From positions 155,653,064 through 155,717,063 of the forward strand of contig CM059186.1 in NCBI GenBank assembly GCA_030323885.1: a DNA stretch of 64,000 nt. Direction: 5' to 3'. Shown here piece by piece: positions 52,200 through 62,715 of this stretch. The position numbers were made by a program, and so were the translations under genes. Origin of the DNA: Branchipolynoe longqiensis. Taxonomy: Eukaryota > Annelida > Polychaeta > Phyllodocida > Polynoidae. Below the pieces are notes generated by a model. The model saw only the letters and a program-made list of their open reading frames with translations, made no database searches and had not been told where the DNA came from. The first letter of the stretch is position 1. Every line of letters begins with the position of its first letter.

Positions 52200-54869
52200 A
52201 CATACGACAACGACATTTCCAAGATTTTTTAGTAATTATGGGCTCAGACAGTGATACTACTCTGTCAAAGATGTCACCATTCGCCTTGCTAAGGATCTCA
52301 CGTGGCACTCGCACACCGAACAGCAGGGTGCTTTTGATAAATTGAAGGAAAATTTAAGAACTGCTCCTGTGTTGTTGTATTACAATGTCAAGAAACCCAT
52401 TGTTATTCAAGTAGACGCTTGTCAGTCAGGTCTGGGTGTCGTGTTAATGCAAGATGACAAGGCAATCGCACTCGCATCCCATGCGCTTAATTCAGCGCAG
52501 TGTGGCTACGCCACTATTGAAAAAGAAATGCTCACCATATGTTTCAGATGCCAGAGGTTTCATGACTATATCTTTGGCAAGGAGGTTCAAATTCAAACAG
52601 ACCACAAGCCGTTGGTGGCGATAATGCAGAAACCGATTCACAAACTTTCGGCCAAGATGCAGAGAATGTGAATGTGTTTGCAGAACTACAATATTCAACT
52701 ATGTGATGTGAAGGGTTCTTTGATGTTTTTTGCAGACACGTTGTCCAGAGCACATAGTGCTAATGTAGGTCATGGTAGCCTGTTCGATGACACGTTCTGC
52801 GTTGCGCAGTGGACATGCAATCATCAAGTTTGTTAAGTAAAATTGTCAGAGAATATGAAAAAGATGTGTCCATGTCCATGTTAATCATGCACATTGAGGA
52901 TGGGTGGGACACTACACACATACAGACACCGCCGTGTCTTAGACAGTACATCCCACACAAAGACGAGTTAACGGTAGAAAACAATCTGGTCATGAAAGGC
53001 AATCGGGTGGTGGTTCCTCCGGGTCTCCGCGGTGAAATGATTGAGGCGTTACACGAAACACATTTAGGCGTGACAAAATCCAAGCAGCTGGCGCGAGACT
53101 GATTTTGTTGGCCTAACATAAACAAACAAATTGAGGATAAAGTCAGTTGGTGTGACACTTGCCAGAACAACCGCAAAAGTTTGCATAATGAGCCATTGAT
53201 AAGTCACCCGATAGCCTGTCAGCCGTATGAAAAAGTAGGAGCAGACTTGTTTGAGTTAAACCATAAAAATTACCTGATAACATTGGATTATTACACGAAG
53301 TATTCAGAGGTAACGTTGTTGGGCGATACGCTGTCTGTCACAGTCATTTAGGCGTTGAAGGATAATTTTGCGAGGCTCGGTATTCCTACTCAGGTCATTT
53401 CGGACAATGGTCCGCAATTTAAGAGCCTTGAGTAAAGGGAGTTCACGCAACACTATGGTTTTAAAGCTGTGTATTCCAGTCTGCAGTATCCACGAAGCAA
53501 TGGCCAGGTGGAAAGGTTTGTGCAAACGGTAAAAGACATGTTGAAGAAGTGCGAAAAAACAAATACAGACTTTCAGTTAGCTTTGTTGAACTATCGGAAC
53601 ACTCCATTGCCCGTCTTGAATGCACCTCTGGCTCAGCTGCTCATGAGCAGAAGGCTGAGAGAGAGGTTGCCGATGGCGGAAGAAATTTTGACACCCGAAA
53701 CACAAAATCCGAAGAAAGTGCAGACAGCGAAGAGACAGCCAGAAAGTGTTTCATGACAAAAAATGTGGTAAGCCGCACAAACCTATGAAAGTTGGGGACA
53801 AAATAAAGTACAAAAATCATGCAGGGGAATGGAAAATAGGGGTAATTTTAGGTCGTATGGGTATCTCAGGGAGAGAATATCAAATTTTAAACGAAACGGG
53901 TAATATGTTGTATAGGAATCGGGTTCAAATTATAAAGGCGCCTGAGGGGGGGCAGCCCGAACTAGTCGGGCAGACGCAGAGCAGGTCAGCCTCGTTGCCA
54001 AATGTAAACAGTGCAGCTAATCTAAGTAGGTCAGGTCGGCTGATTAGGCCGGCGAGCAGGTTAGACCTGCAGTGAGTCAGTCACGCTGGGTGTATACACA
54101 CGAACACATGTGCATGATATGATTAAGTTGTGTTTCAGATGCATTTGTTGTGTGTTGTGTTTACTGACAATATATAATATGGAGGCTACAATGCCGGACA
54201 TTCAGAGGACTTCAGTGCCATAGTGCGCTCAGACATTCGCTAGAGCCTGTGTTTAAGCTAAGTACGCATATATGTTTATTGTTATGTTCATTTTACTGGA
54301 TATATTTATGTATGGTGATGGTCATTTTAAAATATTGCATGTTTCAGAAATACTTTAAGGGGGGGATGTGATATATGCGTAATAGACGTCCAGACACGAG
54401 GGTAATATATGTTAATGAGATGCATGATGTTCTAGACAGTGAGTGAAACAAAGGAGTATGTAAATGAGATGACGTCATGGAAAGCTTAGCAAGCGGTTCA
54501 GTGAGCCCTGGACGGTGATAAACCATTCAGTATCCAGAAGTCAAAGTGTTCAGACGTTGTACTTTCACAGTAGACAGGAAGTGTGAACACTTATTTGTCT
54601 CTCATTTTTGCTTGAGTGCAAGTAAATAAGCAACACAAGGAATAATTAGTAGCATGTGGTGAATAAGGAGTCAAATTTCCCTGGATCATCAGCCCATGCT
54701 TAGGGTGGCCAAACATCCTGTTTGGGACGGACTCCCCCTTTTCTAAAGGTTTTTTTAATACTCCAACTCGTCATAAGTGTAAGATAATGAGTGTGTGCGT
54801 CTCAGGTGGTAGCCATACAGGAAGTGCTATATTCCGAATCCGACCATAATAAACATACCCGATACAACA
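52200..54869 (+). mobile_element. Decayed Ty3/gypsy element, 5'-truncated, with one LTR
   Basis: Coding pieces in order: RNase H (52276-52671 and 52672-52770, with VDACQSGLGVVLMQ and FADTLSRAH), integrase zinc finger (LHETHLGVTKSKQLARD near 53047; CDTCQNN near 53152), catalytic core (VISDNGPQF near 53394; SNGQVERFVQT near 53497) and C-terminal domain (VGDKIKYKNHAGEWKIG, ending 54075). Stops at 52669, 53100, 53349 and 53434 break it. After a purine tract (TTTAAGGGGGGGA) a putative 3' LTR spans 54367-54869 (TGTGATATATG... ACAACA). The 5' half is missing. It belongs to the same broad lineage as gypsy A. Confidence 0.85.
54367..54869 (+). repeat. Putative 3' LTR of the decayed gypsy element
   Basis: Begins TGTGATATATGCG right after the purine tract and ends near ATACAACA. 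A GAGATGACGTCATGG CRE and an AATAAACAT near the end lie inside. The end is chosen by the TG...CA rule only, as no second LTR is present. Confidence 0.5.
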
Positions 54870-55207
54870 TCTCCCCTCTTTCAAAGATGACTCGGATGGT
54901 CAAGATCATTAAATGAGTATCTTAAACCCCAATGATATAAGTCAATTTAATCACTCAAACCAGTTAGTTATGTTCAGAGTTCATCTTTTCTTTTTTTTGA
55001 GTGATTAACTATATCTCTATATTTATCATAAGGCTAGTAAGTAATATGAGGTTTTAATGAAGTATAAGCCAAATATTCAAATACTACAAGTGGAAGTCAA
55101 ACATGACTGCTGAAATTAATTAATTAGCCTAATCTTTATAACGTGATGGTGTTTTAACTTCTCATCCACCCCTGGTTTTAACAACTGTCTCTGGATGAGC
55201 TGTTATA
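54870..55207. other. Unassigned AT-rich sequence
   Basis: No feature was recognised. Confidence 0.5.
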
Positions 55208-55533
55208 AGCCGTGTTCACACGGGCGATTTAATCCGCCTCATATGAAGTGCCTTGCCTAGTTCGCCTCACATTTTGCCGTGTGAACGCGATGTGAGGCGG
55301 ATTAGGGCTGAATCGATTCATATGATTCGCTTCATATAAACCACCTAGCGAGGTGGTTTATATGAAGCGAACTAGCTTAAGCACTGGTTCTTATGGACAT
55401 GCTCATGCGCAGATATCCACTTCCGCCTTAAACCGATTCAAAGCACTGCCGTGTGAACGCAAAACTAAATCGATTCATATGATTCGCCTTGTCTAAATCG
55501 CTTTATATTTTGCCCGTGTGAACACGGCTATAG
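55208..55533. mobile_element. GTGTTCACACGG MITE, copy 2
   Basis: Ends AAGCCGTGTTCACACGGGCG and GCCCGTGTGAACACGGCTAT. A strong internal palindrome lies near 55338-55368 (TATAAACCACCTAGCGAGGT). Same family as 31512-31795. Confidence 0.88.
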
Positions 55534-56111
55534 GGTCTTTAATTGATACAGCGGCGCCTCGCAAACGAGTAATTATAAGTGCCCTCGGTCTGGTTTCAAC
55601 ATGGCCGCGGCGTGAATAGGGTGAATTAGGCATACTATTGCAATGGTTGATTCTAGGACAAATATGAAGAAAGTTATGTTATTTTGAAAGTGGACAATCG
55701 GGGTGAATTTTCGTCACTTGTTTGAATGGAAAACAGAAAACCTATGCATTTCAAAATAGTCCAGCTTATATGCATAATTATGTTTTACAGTTATATGCAT
55801 AATTATGTTATAATAATCAAAATGAATTGTTGTGAGCTTTTGTCTGTGCACCATTTTGGATCCGCCCATGTCTATTTCTTCAGTCATTGCAGTGCTGCTA
55901 TCTATTAATGGGAACTCAACCACATGGGCACCCTAAAAAACCTGGTAGTTATGTGTGTCGTACACACACACACAAACTTTGTATATATCAGACGCTATTA
56001 ATTACTAGTGCACTGTCTTACAATGCTCTGCCAAATCGGTAGAGCGCGGACCTCGAGTGCGGGAGATCAGGAAATGCATACTTGTCGCTTCCTAGCTTGA
56101 CTCTCACAGTC
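55534..56111. other. Unassigned sequence
   Basis: A small tandem repeat (TATATGCATAATTATGTT, twice) lies at 55767-55810 and a CA run at 55962-55974. 56038-56080 has a weak tRNA-like word (AAATCGGTAGAGC) that does not form a full tRNA. Confidence 0.5.
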
Positions 56112-56510
56112 TCATCATTAATAATTCAAAACTAGACACAGGAAATTCTTTTTGGGTCAATACATTTATTAATCAGACTTAATAAATCTTTACATGAGCT
56201 AACAATTAGACAAGCAGGCAGAAATTAAGCCTGACTATTCATATGACTTATTTGCAGGTATTTGAGAGCTATATAAGCCAATTATTATTTTTGCAATCAT
56301 ATGCATTAATTCTTGAAATTGACGACAGGCGACAGCAGCTAATGGGAAGATCACGGTCATACTCTCGAAGCACACCAGGCACACATCAATCAATTGGAAT
56401 CATACTCTCAGACATAACAGGATATGGACAATCTAACTCTCAGCCCTATTCAAGCAAGGAGGATAGATGGGATTGGGGGATGGTTCTTCAAATTTCACTG
56501 TATTAACTCA
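56112..56510. repeat. Dispersed repeat, uninterrupted copy
   Basis: Shares with 56643-57063 the blocks AGACACAGGAAATTCTTTTT, AAATTAAGCCTGACTATTCA, GCAGGTATTTGAGAGCTATA, GAAATTGACGACAGG and GAAGCACACCAGGCACACAT. It has two internal deletions relative to the second copy, of about 90 and 20 bp. It continues through the point at which gypsy B is inserted in the other copy. Confidence 0.85.
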
Positions 56511-56642
56511 ACCAAGGGTCATCACAGCTCGGTGTAACGGTGAGGAATGATTTCGATGCTACACTGTATTTGGTATCTATGCTATGCGTCACTATGAGGG
56601 CCGGTGGTCAAGGCTTTGAATTATGCATGTTACCGGCAACAT

Positions 56643-57063
56643 GGACAATTCAAAACCAGACACAGGAAATTCTTTTTGGGCCAATACGTTTATTAATCAG
56701 GCTTAATAAATTTTTACATGAGCCATTGATATTTCTATCTCTAGCTAACAATTAGACAAGCGCTAGTTATTCAGTGCAGATAACATATTGGCTTTATCGA
56801 TTTTACTCTAGTTTTTACCAGGATAGTACAATCCTTGCAGAAATTAAGCCTGACTATTCATATTACTGATTTGCAGGTATTTGAGAGCTATATAAGCTAA
56901 TTTGATGGTAAACAGATTATTATTTTAGCCATCATATGCATTAATTCTTGAAATTGACGACAGGAGACAGCAGCTAGCGGGAAGATCACACAGTCCTACT
57001 CTCGAAGCACACCAGGCACACATCAATCAATTTGAATCATACTCTCAGACATAACAGGATATG
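56643..57063. repeat. Dispersed repeat, left part of copy split by gypsy B
   Basis: The longer copy. It stops at ATATG (57059-57063) and resumes at 61540 (ATATGGACCATCTAATTCTC), as in the uninterrupted copy (ATATGGACAATCTAACTCTC). Confidence 0.87.
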
Positions 57064-57244
57064 TGTGTCGATACTACTAGGTGTGGGTATCCACTGGTGG
57101 TGCTGCCACCTGACGGTTTGTGTATGTACTAAGGCATGCCATCTTGGATGGTGCATGCTGGGAATAAACCACTCTAGCCCAGCTATACAAATGTGTGCAG
57201 TGATCTTTTCATGGTGCCAGGAGTAAAAAGCAAAGGGGAGGAAT

Positions 57245-57871
57245 ATGGAGTCAGTTAAGCCACCAGAAGCCCTCAGATTAAATGAAGGGAATGTGGCGGA
57301 GAGATGGGAGACATTTAAGGATCCTTTTGAGTGGTACGCCATGGCCAGAGGAGTCACAGATGGGGCAAGGAAAACAGCCGTACTGCTGACAACAGCTGGC
57401 AGGGAAGCCATAGTGACCTACAAGACGTTCAAATATGAGGCGGCCCACAAAGTAGGTGACGTGGATATACCGGCAGAGGACAAACTAGACTGTAACTGTG
57501 TGGTCACAAAGTTCGACGAAATTTGTCTGCCGAAGAAGAACCCCATCTACGAGCGTTGGTTGTTCAACACCATGGTGCAGAAGGAGGGCCAGGCAGTGGA
57601 AGCCTCCATTACGGACCTAGGAACGCAGGTGGCCATGTGCGACTACGATACGGAGGATGAGTTTGTGCGAGACCGACTCGTAGTGGGCATTAGAGACAGT
57701 AAGTTGACAGCCAAAATGTTCAGGGACCGCAAGTTGACTCTCGAGAAGGCCATGGAGATATGCAAGTCATCTGAGGTCATTGACAGCCGCATGAAGGTAA
57801 TGAACCCGCGAGAAACAGAGGCGGTCAGTGTGGTGAAGGCCCGCCATGACAGTCACTCAGCAGCGTGGTGA
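57245..57871 (+). pseudogene. Gypsy B gag, N-terminal part
   Basis: 208 codons from ATG 57245, 33 bases after the 5' LTR. The product is capsid-like (ALRLNEGNVAERWETFKDPF, WYAMARGV, ...DRLVVGIRDSKL, ...LEKAMEICKS), the layout of retrotransposon gag in this lineage. It ends early in another frame from the knuckle and protease part that overlaps it at 57846, so a frame change is needed. Confidence 0.85.
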
Positions 57872-58346
57872 CAGTAGACCACGCGGCGGCGGAGCACCAT
57901 CCCGGGGATGGGAAGCCACAGCAGCGACCCCACAGGGGAGCGACCCAGAAGAGGAATACGATTGCAAATGCTGTGCTACGCATCACAAGAGGCGCCAGTG
58001 TCTGGCCTACAGAACTAGATGCATTAAGTGTGGGTTCAGAGGCCACTACACCTGGTTGTGTCACACTAAGGTGAATATGGTGCAAAGTGAAGAAGTAAAC
58101 AGCAATGAGGGCGCGTTGGACTTGGGGGAAGGAATGTGGATCGGCACAGTCACAGCCAGCATCAACGAGGTCGTGATAAACAAACAGTGTCGATGGGTAC
58201 ACACCCTCCAGGTTGGAAGGTCACTGATCACAGTGAAGTTGGACACAGGGGCGGAGGCAAACCTTCTTAACATACAGGAGTACAGAGGGTTGCCAGAGAG
58301 GCAGACCCTGCGACCGGCTAATGTGCGCCTGTCGGATCCAGTATAA
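57846..58346 (+). pseudogene. Gypsy B zinc knuckle and protease
   Basis: A frame of 166 codons with a knuckle-like CX2C region (CIKCGFRGHYTWLC) and the protease active site VKLDTGAEANLL (near 58230). It stops at 58344; the next polymerase frame begins after 58440 and the bridge contains stops. Confidence 0.83.
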
Positions 58347-58459
58347 ATGACATTGGGTCCTGTGCGCTAAGGGTCAGTGTGAAGGGCAAAGTGTATCCGG
58401 TGAGATTTGTCATTGTGGATAACAGGCCAAGCCTGCTGGGATGAGCAGCCTGTGAGAGG

Positions 58460-60112
58460 TTGGGCCTAGTCAAACGGGTGGACACCGTACAGCAATGCAG
58501 ACGCAGTATGGAAGACTTCGTGGCAGACACAAAACAGTACACCATACCGGAAGTGAAGGGCCAGCTCTCGGCTCTACCATTTGTCCACAAGATAGTCATC
58601 AAAGAAGGAGCCCACCCTGTCATCAGGCCAGTCAGAAGAGTGCTAATATCACTGAGGGGGTCCCTGAGAGAGGAGCTGGACCGAATGGAGAAGCTAGGCG
58701 TGATACACCGCCAGGAGGAACCCACGGACTGGGTGAGTGACATGGTGGTGGTTAAAAAGAGCAACGGAGCACTCAGCATATGCCTGGATCCTAAGGATCT
58801 CAATGCAGCAATCAACAGGGAACACTACCAGCTTCCCACGAGGGATGAGATCTTCGCGGAGATAAGCGGAGCAACGCACTTCAGCAAGCTTGATGCCTCG
58901 GAGGCCTTCTGGCAGGTGAAACTGTCAGAGGATTCGAAGGCCCTAACAGCATTCAACACCCCGTTTGGCAGGTACGCATACGACAGACTTGCTTACGGAC
59001 TGTGCTCGGCGCCCGAAGTTTTCCACCGGACGATGGAGCAAATGTTCGGGGATCTAGAGGGGGTCCGTGTGTTTATGGATGACATTCTAGTGTGGGGGCC
59101 GCATGAGACAGTACACCAAGCGAGGCTGGACAGTGTGAAGCAGAGGATTAACAAATACAGGCTGCTGATGAACTGGGAGAAGTGCCGGTTAAACAAGTCA
59201 GAGATAACATTCCTAGGTGAGACATTATCGAATAAGGGGATTGGCCCATCACCAGAGATCATCTCTGCCATTATGGACATGAAGAAGCCGACGAGCAAAG
59301 GGGATGTCCAGAGAGCACTCGGCTCGATAATTTATGTGGGGAAGTTCATCCCAAACCTTGCAAATAAATGTGTGAATCTAAGGTCTCTTCTATGTAAAAA
59401 GGTCATGTGCAACTGGGGGCCAGAAAATGAGTCCGAATGGGCTGACATCAAAAGCATATTCGCGTCCATGCTGGTGATGGCTTACTATGACCCAAAGTTA
59501 CCAACCAAGGTTTCAACAGATTCATCTAAAGACGGCCTGGGTGCAGTCCTCTTACAGTGGCATGACCCAGACTGGAAGCCAGTAGCATATGGGGCACGGG
59601 GTCTGACAGACTGCGAGCAGCGCTATGCACAAATCGAGAAGGAATGCTTGGGACTAGTCTATGGGTGCAAGAAATTTCACGGGTACATATACGGGTTAGA
59701 AAAAGTAACGTTAGAAACAGATCACAAACCACTAATCCCACTTTTAAAAAAACCATTAAATGACATGACACCCCGCATACAAAGGTTAATGTTAAAACTG
59801 CAAAGGTACAGGCATGAGCTAGTATGGACCCCGGGGAAGCATCTCTATATAGCCGATACGTTGTCTAGGGCTAACAGGTCAAAGGGTAAACGATCCAGTA
59901 CAGAGGTAGAGGTCAAGGCTCAGGTAAACATGGTATACCAGGCAGTGTCAGCGACACAAGCACAGCTAGACAAGATAGCCACAGAGACGTGTAAGGATGA
60001 GGTACTCTCAGCAGTAAAGAACAACATACTAAATGGGTGGGGAAATGGGGAGTGCCCCGCATATGCCCCCATTCAGGGAAGATCTCTGTATAGTAAACGG
60101 CCTAATTCTTAA
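58460..60112 (+). pseudogene. Gypsy B reverse transcriptase and RNase H
   Basis: A frame of 550 codons without internal stop. RT has ICLDPKDLNAAI, FSKLDASEAFWQVKL, YGLCSAPEVFH and the catalytic FMDD in VRVFMDDILVWGP (near 59073). RNase H has VSTDSSKDGLGAVL, TDHKPL and IADTLSRAN. It ends about 30 codons into the linker before the integrase, where the frame shifts. The polymerase itself looks intact. Confidence 0.9.
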
Positions 60113-61250
60113 GGGGGACCGCATAATCATTGCAGTCTACATGCGAAAGGAGATGCTGAAAAGGGTGCATGAGGGTCATTTGGTCATTGAGAAACAGAAA
60201 CGTGTGGCGAGAGATGCAATATATTGGCCCAACATGAACAGGGACATAGAGGAGAGTGTCCAGGGATGCTCAGTGTGTCAAAAGTATAGGCCAGCTCAGG
60301 GCAAAGAATCATTTTCCACGGAGGAAGAGAAAATAAAGTGGGGACCCTGGGAGAAAGTCGGAGCGGATTTATTTCACTGGGAGGGGAACGAGTATCTAAT
60401 ATGCATAGATTATTGTTCCAACTACCCCGAAATTACAATGCTGGAGAGCACATCGTCAGAGACAGTGGTAACCCACCTAAAAAGTATGTTTTCCAGACAT
60501 GGGATTCCCCAAAGACTGGTGACGGACAATGGTGACGGACTATCAGTTTGAACACAGAACCTCCAGTCCAAGGTATCCCTAGTCTAATGGGCATGCAGAG
60601 AGGGGAGTGGGAATAGTTAAGTCGGTTCTCAACAAAGCCAAAGAAGGCGGGGGGACTTATATTTAGCACTACTCACCTACAGAGCGGCTCCAAGGGAAAC
60701 AGCGATGTCCCCGGGCGAGATGTTAATGGACAGGAAACTGAGTACTAGGCTCCTGAAACTACAGGGTAGAAGCAAGATGATGCTCAGTGACGTCAGGGGT
60801 GAGGCCCAGAGAAATCGACAAATTGAAAATTACAATGCCACAGCTAAGGACCTACCCGTCCTAAACAATAATGATGTAGTCCGGGTGAGGAAGGAGAAAT
60901 GGGACACCACAGCCAGAGTAAGCTAGCAGGTGGGCCCCAGATCATACGTAGTCCAAACCCAGGGGGGAAACTATATCCGGCGCAACAGGACATAGTGCAT
61001 ACTAGTGCATGTAGTCAGACCAGCAGAGGGAGAAAGTGTAGACTATGAATATCCAGAAAATGAGGTAGGGGAGGAGAACATGGGTGGTTCAGACGAGGGT
61101 TCTCGAGAAGTAAACAGGACCCCTCAAAAGGTCAACAATTCCCCGCCCACTCCTTGCAGTGTCGTAACCCGGAAACCTGTAGGGGAAAACCCCACCGAGG
61201 TTAGGCGCTCAGGCAGGATAAGACGACCCGTTGTCAACTTAGATATCTAA
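60033..61250 (+). pseudogene. Gypsy B integrase, with deletion and stops
   Basis: 60033-60551 holds the zinc finger (VHEGHLVIEKQKRVARD, CSVCQKY) and the core start (DLFHWEGNEYLICIDY, first Asp) through LVTDNG, where the frame ends. The stretch to SNGHAERG (near 60581) is shortened by about 30 bases or more, so the core between the second Asp and the Glu is damaged. C-terminal pieces lie at 60705-60926 and 61005-61250 (RRSGRIRRPVVNLD) with stops between. The element cannot integrate on its own as sequenced. Confidence 0.82.
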
Positions 61251-61391
61251 CCGAACACTACACCTGTCATGTATGATTCTACTCTATGAATGCCTGTAAT
61301 GTGTTGTGTGTTATTCATGTGTATTTCGTATCTCATACATGTCACTGTATATCTACCAACCCTGTCTGCAACGTTTATAGAGGGAGGGAGA

Positions 61392-61539
61392 TGTGTCGAT
61401 ACTACTAGGTGTGGGTATCCACTGGTGGTGCTGCCACCTGATGGTTTGTGTATGTATTAAGCCATGCCATCTTGGATGGTGCATGCTGGGAATAAACCAC
61501 TGTAACCCAGCTATACAAACGTGTGCAGTGATCTTTTCA
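61392..61539 (+). repeat. 3' LTR of gypsy B
   Basis: 148 bp with GGGAATAAACCACTG (AATAAA) inside. It differs from the 5' LTR (57064-57211) at about six positions. Confidence 0.93.
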
Positions 61540-61605
61540 ATATGGACCATCTAATTCTCAGCCAAATTGGGACAGGAGAGTAGATGATCCTTTGCTAACA
61601 AGTTT

Positions 61606-61611
61606 TTTATT
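61606..61611 (-). terminator. Poly(A) signal for the candidate secreted protein
   Basis: AATAAA on the minus strand, about 105 nt after the stop at 61715. Confidence 0.5.
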
Positions 61612-61714
61612 CACATCATTAAATATACTATTGGATTTCCAGTGTCCTAATAATTTTATACAGTCCAAGGACACTCCTATCCTAGCATATTCTTGTGACA
61701 CTCCACGTCATAGA

Positions 61715-62116
61715 CTATGCGACATCACCATCAGCCACCAGGGGAACTTGGCTTGCTTCAATATCATCCTTATGCATTTGACAAGCGTTTGTCTTGTCAA
61801 TGGGTCCCCGTTTGAGAGACGAATACTGGGGCGTGCTCATGCAGGCCTGAGTATCAACAGTAGTTTTGCCATGCACGCACAGGACAGAAGATCGAATTGT
61901 GTACCCTAGGTAATTTGACGTGGTAACTGTCCTCTGATCTGTAGATAGTCTTTGTGCCAGGAATGTGCACCAACAGATGCGTCTTGTGCCTGTCTCTACC
62001 CAGCAATGTATGACGCCATCACCCAGCATCTCGGAATAAAATAAATTAGATTGCCTTAACAGACATGTATAACCAATTAGCATTACAACAACAAATACAA
62101 GACCAGGTTTACCCAT
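61715..62116 (-). CDS. Candidate secreted cysteine-containing protein, 133 aa
   Basis: The minus-strand frame starts at ATG 62114-62116 (MGKPGLVFVVVMLIGYTC), which fits a signal peptide: short basic start, then a hydrophobic core. Mature-region cysteines lie at about residues 38, 48, 50, 80, 92 and 112, an even number that could form three disulfides. There is no family match that I recognise. It ends with TAG and has an AATAAA 105 nt downstream. It could be the terminal exon of a longer gene or a chance frame; nothing upstream (62117-62220) looks like a promoter beyond AT-richness. It is the only non-transposon-like frame in this part of the window. Confidence 0.4.
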   Translation of the reverse strand: MGKPGLVFVVVMLIGYTCLLRQSNLFYSEMLGDGVIHCWVETGTRRICWCTFLAQRLSTDQRTVTTSNYLGYTIRSSVLCVHGKTTVDTQACMSTPQYSSLKRGPIDKTNACQMHKDDIEASQVPLVADGDVA

Positions 62117-62715
62117 TTTAATCAATTTTAATATAATTAATTTGACATCTTTTATTTTTAATGGGTAAGCTCTGTTAATAATAATATTTTAAAATTTAAA
62201 CACTCCTTTTGTAGGTGCTTTCAATGCATACGCAACGGAAGAAGAATGAGGAGGCAGGGGTTGAAGAAAACACTTTATTACAGGAAGAACAAAATGTTTA
62301 TACAAGAGAACAATATCACTCAAAGCAGTCGCAAATCAGGCATAACTCACAATGCAAAGGGGGAACAGGTTATAGAGCGAAGTGAGGGTAAATGAATGTC
62401 CGAGAGAGAGGCTAGGGGTAAGAGAGCCCGGAAGAGCCCTCCACCTTAGGGGGGGGGGGGGAAGAAAAGAGGGCTAGAGCGGTGGCCAACATACCAGAAG
62501 AAAGGCGTCCCAAATGAAGTATTTCCCCCACCCCACAAACCACAAACCACCCAACACAACACCCACCAACCCACCCACACAACCCCCAAAAAACCCCACC
62601 AACCAATGCTTGATTCAGTCGTACAATCCCCCCCATTCATAGCCATCCCCCGATAGAACCGACCTCGCCGCCTAATTCAGCTCAGTGTCCCTGCGGTCCC
62701 CCCCCCCTTCCGCAA
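62117..62715. other. Unassigned sequence with homopolymers
   Basis: G run at 62449-62461, CCCACACAACC-like stretch at 62525-62605, C runs at 62697-62728. On the minus strand AATAAA-like words near 62270 may be a poly(A) signal of something ending here. No gene is called. Confidence 0.45.

Larger units (their letters stand above)
57059..61544 (+). mobile_element. Complete Ty3/gypsy LTR retrotransposon B, nested
   Basis: 148-bp LTRs at 57064-57211 and 61392-61539 begin TGTGTCGATAC and end GATCTTTTCA, with about six differences by eye. The target duplication ATATG is at 57059-57063 and 61540-61544. A primer-binding-like TGGTGCCAGGAG follows the 5' LTR, and a purine tract (AGAGGGAGGGAGA) precedes the 3' LTR. 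The coding part is damaged at several points. Confidence 0.95.

Noticed and set aside
56035..56080. tRNA gene
   Set aside because: A D-arm-like AAATCGGTAGAGC is present, but no acceptor stem, T arm or correct spacing can be built.
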